Of a DNA stretch of 64,000 bases, positions 59,501-64,000 are shown piece by piece; within the stretch, counting starts at the first letter, position 1, and every line of letters begins with the position of its first letter. Made by a program: the position numbers and the translations under genes. The DNA is from Halomonas sp. YLGW01 (lineage in GTDB: Bacteria; Pseudomonadota; Gammaproteobacteria; Pseudomonadales; Halomonadaceae). Location: positions 2,852,001 through 2,916,000 of the forward strand of contig NZ_CP062005.1 of the NCBI RefSeq assembly GCF_014840935.1. The letters are read 5' to 3'. Below the pieces are notes generated by a model, which searched no databases, had not been told where the DNA came from, and saw only the letters and a list, made by a program, of their open reading frames with translations.

Positions 59501-60466
59501 AATCTCGCCGCCGGCGCCGGTGGCCGCGCCGGGATGCGGAGCGATGGCGGTCGGGTGGTTGTGGGTCTCGACCTTCATCAGGATCTGGATCGGTTCCTGA
59601 TGGCTCGCGTAGGTGGCCCGCTCATCGGCCTTGCCGGTCAGCGGCGCGGCGAAGAAGCGTCCCGCCTCGCTGCCACGGATCACCGCGGCGTTGTCGCTGT
59701 AGGCCGAGAGGGTGTCCGTGGGCGAACACTGGTGGGTGTTCTTGATCATCTTGAACAGCGAGCGCTCCTGCGCCTCGCCATCGATCACCCAGTCGGCGTT
59801 GAAGATCTTGTGGCGGCAGTGCTCGGAGTTGGCTTGGGCGAACATCATCAGCTCGACGTCGGCCGGGTTGCGTCCCAGGCCCTCGAAGGCCTCGAGCAGA
59901 TAGTCGATCTCGTCCTCGGCGAGTGCCAGGCCGAGGGCCTGGTTGGCCTCGACCAGGGCCAAGCGGCCCTTGCCCAGCACATCGACCTGGCCAAGCGGCG
60001 CCGGCGACTGATGGGAGAACAGCTTGGCCGCATCGGAGGCGTTGGTCAGCACCGACTCGGTCATGCGGTCGTGGAGCACGCCGACGATGGCCTCGAAGGC
60101 CTCCTCGGACAGGGTAGCGTCGAGCTGCACCCGGTAGGCGATACCGCGCTCCAGGCGCTGGATCTTGTCCAGGCCGCAGTTGCGCACAATATCGGTGGCC
60201 TTGGAGGACCAGGGCGACTGGGTGCCGATACGCGGCACCACCAGGAACAGATGCCCCTGGCGGGCACCGGCCGGGGCCGCGGCCCCGTAGTCCAGCAGCC
60301 GCTCGAGGGTCGCGGTTTCCTCGGCGGACAGGTCGCCGTCGTGATCGATGAAATGGACGTAGTCGGCCGTGAGGGAAGCGACCTCCGGTACCTGAGTACG
60401 CAGGGCGGCCATCAGCTTGGCATGACGGAAATCAGAGAGGGCGGGCGCACCTCGCAATTCGAGCAT
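56546..60466 (-). CDS. purL: Phosphoribosylformylglycinamidine synthase
   Basis: Large single-chain FGAM synthetase (step 4 of purine synthesis) of 1306 residues (E. coli 1295). It has an N-terminal domain, a linker with [18 protein letters not shown], and two ATP-grasp-like synthetase halves ([19 protein letters not shown] and [13 protein letters not shown]). The glutamine amidotransferase domain has nucleophile C1146 (GVCNGCQML) and the His-Glu of MMPHPERV. The ATG at 60466 ([10 protein letters not shown]) is preferred over 60493. It is divergent from mltF; TATCAT (60534-60529, minus strand) is a possible -10. Confidence 0.97.
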   Translation of the reverse strand: MLELRGAPALSDFRHAKLMAALRTQVPEVASLTADYVHFIDHDGDLSAEETATLERLLDYGAAAPAGARQGHLFLVVPRIGTQSPWSSKATDIVRNCGLDKIQRLERGIAYRVQLDATLSEEAFEAIVGVLHDRMTESVLTNASDAAKLFSHQSPAPLGQVDVLGKGRLALVEANQALGLALAEDEIDYLLEAFEGLGRNPADVELMMFAQANSEHCRHKIFNADWVIDGEAQERSLFKMIKNTHQCSPTDTLSAYSDNAAVIRGSEAGRFFAAPLTGKADERATYASHQEPIQILMKVETHNHPTAIAPHPGAATGAGGEIRDEGATGLGGKPKAGLTGFSVSNLRIPEFVQPWEAFDYGKPERIQSALSIMLEGPIGGAAFNNEFGRPNLAGYFRTYEQDALGAGGIERRGYHKPIMLAGGYGNVRDGHVEKGEIPVGAKLIVMGGPAMLIGLGGGAASSMASGSSSEDLDFASVQRDNPEIERRSQEVIDRCWALGENNPICFIHDVGAGGLSNALPELVKDGERGGVFELRAVPNAEPGMSPLEIWCNEAQERYVLAVPPEQLATFEALCARERCPFAVVGEATEPHHLEVRDGHFDTKPVDLPMSVLFGKPPKMQREFSREDREMPGVALDNLDLREALDRVLRLPTVASKSFLITIGDRSITGQVARDQMVGPWQVPVADVAVTTASFDTHKGEAMAMGERPPVALIDPAASARLAVAEAITNLAAAPIEKLSDIKLSANWMSAADHTGENQALYDAVHAVGMELCPALGIAIPVGKDSMSMRTAWQDEDGEDKSVTAPLSLAITGFAPVTDALATLTPQINLEQDESDLILIDLGGGHNRLGGSALAQVYGQVGDACPDVDDPEDLKAFFGVIQGLNADGKLLAYHDRSDGGLITTLLEMAFAAHAGLEIKLDWLIDEPGEAVDALFAEELGAVIQVNRQDTEAVLAQFAAAGIDTCGVIARPRYDDQVRVTLFEEPLLETTRQLTQRTWSETSYRMQALRDNPECAKSEFDGLLDARDPGLSATPSFDVDEDITAPFVNLSRPPMAILREQGVNGHVEMAAAFDRAGFEAVDVHMSDILAGRVSLDEFKGLVACGGFSYGDVLGAGGGWAKSVLFNERAREQFATFFEREDSFSLGVCNGCQMLSQLKELIPGAENWPRFVRNESEQFEARVSMVQVEKSPSILLAGMEGSRLPIAVAHGEGRAEFRDAGHLRTMQGSDQIALRYVDNYGQVTSRYPANPNGSASGITGLTTPDGRVTIMMPHPERVARAVTNSWRPAEWTQDGAWLRLFRNARTWLG

Positions 60467-60624
60467 GTCGTTCGAGCCTCGGGGACAAAGCATGAAATGG
60501 TGGCCGCGGCCTGCGGCAACGAGCCACTATGATACTGGAAAGCCCGCGCCACCGAAATCCGCGAGGTGACAGCCCGCTTGAGGGTCGTTAAGGTTAGCGC
60601 TCCTGCCGCCGACAGAATCCGCTA

Positions 60625-62097
60625 ATGCTCAAGGCCGTCGCCCGACATCTGCTGCACTACCATCGCTGGTACCTGTCGCTGGGCGTTGCCGTGACCCTGG
60701 CCCTGCTGCCCCACCGTCAGAGCCAGGCCCCGAACCGCCACCTGGAGGAAGTCCGCGAGCGCGATTTCCTGGCCGTGGTCAGCCGCAACACGCCGACCAG
60801 CTACTACGAGGGCCGACGCGGGCCGACCGGCTTCGAGTACGAGCTGGCGCGCCGCTTCGCCGATCACCTGGGCGTCAGCCTGTCGATGGAGACCAAGAGC
60901 GACATCGCCGGGGTGCGCGAGGCCGTCGCCAGCGGCGCAGGCGACCTGGGTGCCGCGGCACTGACCCTGGCACCGGGCAGCCCCGATCTCAACTTCAGCA
61001 CCGCGATCCTCGAGCTGCAGCCGCAGGTGGTCTATCGGCGTGGCCTGCCACCGGTGGAGACGATCGAGGACCTGGTGGGACTCAAGATCGCCACCATTCG
61101 CGACTCCGGCATCGGCGACGTGCTGCGCGCGCTCCAAAAGACGCTCCCCGAGCTTGGCTGGCGGGAAGCCGCCGAGCTCGAGGTCGCCGACCTGCTGCAG
61201 CGGGTCGAGGAGGGCGAACTGGATGCCGCGGTGATCTTCAGCCATCAGTTCAAGCTCAACCGGCTGTTCTTCCCCGGCGTGGAGGATGGTCTCACCCTCG
61301 GCGATCCCCTGAGCATGGTCTGGGCCTTCCCCGCCGCCTATGGCCTCGGCCTGCAACGCGAGGCCAACGCCTTCCTCTCAAGGCTTCGCCGCAGCGGCAC
61401 CCTCGGGCGCCTGGTCGAGCGCTACTTCGGCCACGAGGACTATCTCGAATACGTCGGCGCCCGCACCTTCATCCGCCAGCTCCACGAGAAGCTCGACGAC
61501 TACGACGAGCTGTTTCGCGAGGCGGCCCGGGAGACCGGCTTCGACTGGAAGCTGCTGGCCGCGCTCGGCTATCAGGAGTCGCACTGGGAGCCCCGCGCCA
61601 CCTCCCCCACCGGGGTGCGGGGCCTGATGATGCTGACCAACGCCACCGCCGCCGAGATGGACGTCGCCAACCGCCTCGACCCGGCCCAGAGCATCGACGG
61701 CGGTGCCCGCTACCTGCGCAAGACGATGGACCGGCTGCAGGAAGAGATTCAGGGCGATGATCGACTGTGGATGGCGCTGGCCGCCTACAATGTCGGCCTC
61801 GGCCACCTCTATGACGCTCAGAAGATCGCCGAGATGCGCGGCGGCGATCCCTATGCCTGGCCGGACGTGCGCGAGGCGTTGCCCCTGCTGCAGAACCGAG
61901 CCTGGTACAGCAAGGTCCGTCATGGCTACGCCCGCGGCGGCGAACCGGTGGTCTATGTGCGCAACATCCGCCGTTACTACGAGATCCTCAACTACGTCGA
62001 TCGCAGCCAGCAGCAGTTCTTCCAGCTCAGCGAGCGCGATGACGACGAGGAGCGCGACGACAGCCCGCAGTACGATCAAATCCCCCCGATCCTATGA
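60625..62097 (+). CDS. mltF: Membrane-bound lytic murein transglycosylase F
   Basis: MltF cleaves peptidoglycan glycan strands at the outer membrane. The 490-residue protein has a hydrophobic N-terminal signal or anchor ([15 protein letters not shown]) and no lipobox. A periplasmic solute-binding-like module follows ([36 protein letters not shown]). The SLT domain has catalytic Glu in [29 protein letters not shown] and [15 protein letters not shown]. The acidic C-terminal tail is short. The stop overlaps the start of a diguanylate cyclase gene (ATGA). Confidence 0.94.
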   Translation: MLKAVARHLLHYHRWYLSLGVAVTLALLPHRQSQAPNRHLEEVRERDFLAVVSRNTPTSYYEGRRGPTGFEYELARRFADHLGVSLSMETKSDIAGVREAVASGAGDLGAAALTLAPGSPDLNFSTAILELQPQVVYRRGLPPVETIEDLVGLKIATIRDSGIGDVLRALQKTLPELGWREAAELEVADLLQRVEEGELDAAVIFSHQFKLNRLFFPGVEDGLTLGDPLSMVWAFPAAYGLGLQREANAFLSRLRRSGTLGRLVERYFGHEDYLEYVGARTFIRQLHEKLDDYDELFREAARETGFDWKLLAALGYQESHWEPRATSPTGVRGLMMLTNATAAEMDVANRLDPAQSIDGGARYLRKTMDRLQEEIQGDDRLWMALAAYNVGLGHLYDAQKIAEMRGGDPYAWPDVREALPLLQNRAWYSKVRHGYARGGEPVVYVRNIRRYYEILNYVDRSQQQFFQLSERDDDEERDDSPQYDQIPPIL

Positions 62098-64000
62098 CGC
62101 CACGCCTGCTCACCCCCACCGCTCGGCTGCTATGCGGCCTGGCACTGCTCGCCCTGACCGTGGCCGGGCTGTCGGGAAGCGTCGAGCTCCGGGATCCCGG
62201 CCTGTTGGCCACCACCGCCCTTCTCCTCGGCAAGCTGGCCTGGCTTGCTCGCCGGCCAAGGCTTGCCCGCGGCATCGCCGGGGTGACCCTTGCCGGCCTG
62301 TCGCTCGGCCTCGCGAGCTATCTGCTGCCCGAATACTGGATGCCCACCGCGCACTGGCACGCGGCGGCCGACGCCCTGGTGTCGGGCACGAGCCTTATCG
62401 ACTGGCGCCCACCGCTGCTGGCGACCCTGTGCCTGATCCTGCTCGGCGGCGCCCAGCTGACCGGCCGGCGGACCGCCTTGGGCAGCCCGATGCTGCTCTG
62501 CCTGGCGCTACTGATATGGCTCGCGCAGTTGGGCCTCGGCGTCACGCCGACGACCCGCTGGGTGCTGGACTACGCGGCGGCCCCGGCCCCGCTGACGGCC
62601 ATGGGCTGCCTGCTGATGGCGCATGCCTTGCCCCTCATCGGCCTGCCCGCCGAGGAGCGCCGTCTGCTGATTCGCCCGCTACTGCCTTCCCTGCTGCTCG
62701 CCGGCATGGCCCTGGCGCTCTCTCAGCATCTCCAGCTCCACGAGGACCGCCGACTGCATCGTTTCTTCCTCGAGCACAACCAGCGACTGGCGGACCGGCT
62801 CTCCGGCGAGGTCTCGGATCATCTCGCCGCCATGCGCCGCTTCGTCAACGGCTGGCGACTGATCGAAACACCGCCAGATGCCGCCACCTGGGCCCTGATG
62901 GCCGAGCCGCTGTCGCGGGATTTCGGCTACTTCGTCAATATCGCCTTGATCGAGCCGGACACGCGCATCCGTTATGTGCACCCCATGAGCGAGGCCAATC
63001 GGGGCATACTCGGCATGAAACTGTCCGAACGCCAGCCAGCCGGCCGCCGCCTCCAGCGCCAAGCCCTGGTCGAGCATCGGGAGGCCGCCACCGATGTCAT
63101 CCCCTTGCTGCAGGGGGAGTACGGCATCATCTACTACCTGCCCACCCGCATCGCCGATGGCCGCTTCATCGGCGCCAGCGCCATGGTGCTCAGCCTGCAG
63201 GCCCTGATCGACACCCTCAGGGCGCCCATCGACGAACAGAAGACCCGGCTCGAGCTGCGCCAGGCCTCGACCCCGCTGGCCATCCTGGGAGCCAAGGATG
63301 GCAACCGCCACTGGGCACACACCGCCCAGATCGATATCGGCCGCCGGCCGCTAGAGCTGACCACTCAGCCCTCCCGGCAGCATCTGCTGGAGGCCCACGC
63401 CCGGCTGCCGGCGGTCACCCTGGCGACGGGCCTGGGGCTCGCCTACCTGCTGTTCCTAGTGCTGTACGCGCATCGCCATCTGGCCGTCCAGCACCGCCTG
63501 CTGCATGACTCACATGCCCGGCTACGCCGGGAGAGCGAGGCCCGAAGCCGGCTGCAGCAGGAGATCGAGTGGCTTGCGCGCCATGACGAGCTGACCAAGC
63601 TGCCCAATCGACGCCTGCTGATGGAAACCCTCAGGGCTCATCACGATACCCGGCCGCTGTGCGTGATGCTCTGCGACCTCGATCACTTCAAGCGCATCAA
63701 CGACACGATGGGGCACCTGGCCGGCGACGCCTGCCTGAACCGAATGGGCGAACTGGGCCAGACCGTGGCGGAGCGCGCCGGTGGCCTCTTCGCCCGCTAC
63801 GGCGGCGAAGAGTTCGTGCTGCTACTGCCAAATTGCGATACCGCGCGAGGGAGAGAGGTCGCCGAAGAACTGCGCCGCGAGCTCCAGGCCGCCAGGCTTC
63901 GCCATCACGATGGCAGCCTGTTGACCGTGAGTATCGGCCTGGCGGAGCACGCGCGAGGGCCACTCGCGATCGCCCCCCTGATGCAGGCCGCCGACGAGGC
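62094..64000 (+). CDS. Membrane sensor diguanylate cyclase (GGDEF), 3' end outside window
   Basis: The frame opens at ATG 62094, overlapping the mltF stop, and stays open to the last base, so the C-terminus is missing. It encodes over 630 residues. About six N-terminal helices come first ([15 protein letters not shown] and onward), then a periplasmic sensor-like segment ([34 protein letters not shown]), another helix ([17 protein letters not shown]), a short coiled coil, and the GGDEF domain. That domain starts [20 protein letters not shown] and has an active GGEEF at 570-574. There is no RxxD inhibitory site just before it. It should make c-di-GMP. Confidence 0.9.
   Translation, partial: MTPRLLTPTARLLCGLALLALTVAGLSGSVELRDPGLLATTALLLGKLAWLARRPRLARGIAGVTLAGLSLGLASYLLPEYWMPTAHWHAAADALVSGTSLIDWRPPLLATLCLILLGGAQLTGRRTALGSPMLLCLALLIWLAQLGLGVTPTTRWVLDYAAAPAPLTAMGCLLMAHALPLIGLPAEERRLLIRPLLPSLLLAGMALALSQHLQLHEDRRLHRFFLEHNQRLADRLSGEVSDHLAAMRRFVNGWRLIETPPDAATWALMAEPLSRDFGYFVNIALIEPDTRIRYVHPMSEANRGILGMKLSERQPAGRRLQRQALVEHREAATDVIPLLQGEYGIIYYLPTRIADGRFIGASAMVLSLQALIDTLRAPIDEQKTRLELRQASTPLAILGAKDGNRHWAHTAQIDIGRRPLELTTQPSRQHLLEAHARLPAVTLATGLGLAYLLFLVLYAHRHLAVQHRLLHDSHARLRRESEARSRLQQEIEWLARHDELTKLPNRRLLMETLRAHHDTRPLCVMLCDLDHFKRINDTMGHLAGDACLNRMGELGQTVAERAGGLFARYGGEEFVLLLPNCDTARGREVAEELRRELQAARLRHHDGSLLTVSIGLAEHARGPLAIAPLMQAADE

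Noticed and set aside
56654-60532. 1292-codon open frame antisense to purL
   Set aside because: Shadow of purL caused by codon bias; no recognisable domain despite its length.

Overview
The window is a 64 kb chromosomal segment of a high-GC gammaproteobacterium. Gene content and order point to the Halomonadaceae or a close relative (an inference). The evidence is a Pseudomonas-like syntenic block (bepA, TusA-like, perM, bcp, dapA, bamC, MBL hydrolase, purC), many acidic proteins with long acidic or Ala-rich tails, and a CrbS/CrbR-acs-symporter locus. Almost everything is core genome. The one clear mobile element is an intact IS1595-type insertion sequence. I see no prophage, CRISPR array, integron or defence island.

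Layout. (1) 1-8.9 kb: microaerobic respiration block with the end of ccoP, then ccoG-ccoH-ccoI-ccoS, a TauE/SafE-like membrane protein, hemN behind a class II ANR/FNR-type promoter, and fnr/anr. (2) 8.9-12.5 kb, minus strand: ttcA, a DnaQ-like exonuclease and a cNMP/CBS/DUF294 nucleotidyltransferase-like protein. (3) 12.5-23.0 kb: acetate or organic-acid module with a DUF4212 plus VC_2705-type sodium:solute symporter pair, an unknown membrane protein, the hybrid sensor kinase CrbS (which carries its own transporter domain), its LuxR-type regulator CrbR, and acs. Copies of a 12-bp motif with core ACCAANGTCT lie upstream of both the symporter operon and acs, and I propose it as the operator linking them. 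(4) 23-29.9 kb: sprT, a YecA/YgfB-family gene, a ClsB-like phospholipase D protein, plsB, rsmJ, tsaB. (5) 30-36 kb: adk and the pyruvate dehydrogenase operon aceE-aceF. (6) 36-41.4 kb: ampD, nadC, an oxygen-dependent methionine salvage operon (mtnB-mtnD-mtnC plus a GNAT gene) and trmO. (7) 41.5-51 kb: the dapA-bamC-MBL-purC operon, bcp, perM with a TusA-like gene, bepA, the insertion sequence, nadA. (8) 51-64 kb: three identical tRNA-Lys genes, radD-scpA-scpB-rluB, purL, and mltF translationally coupled to a membrane-bound diguanylate cyclase that runs off the end of the window.

How the genes work together. The ccoGHIS products mature the cbb3 oxidase (copper delivery by CcoI), HemN supplies heme without oxygen, and Fnr/Anr probably controls both. 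CrbS/CrbR probably switches on acs and the symporter when acetate is the carbon source, and PDH (aceEF) makes the same acetyl-CoA from pyruvate. nadA and nadC are consecutive steps of de novo NAD synthesis, and purC and purL are steps of purine synthesis. ScpA and ScpB are SMC partners in chromosome segregation. bamC, bepA, ampD and mltF are envelope assembly and recycling functions.
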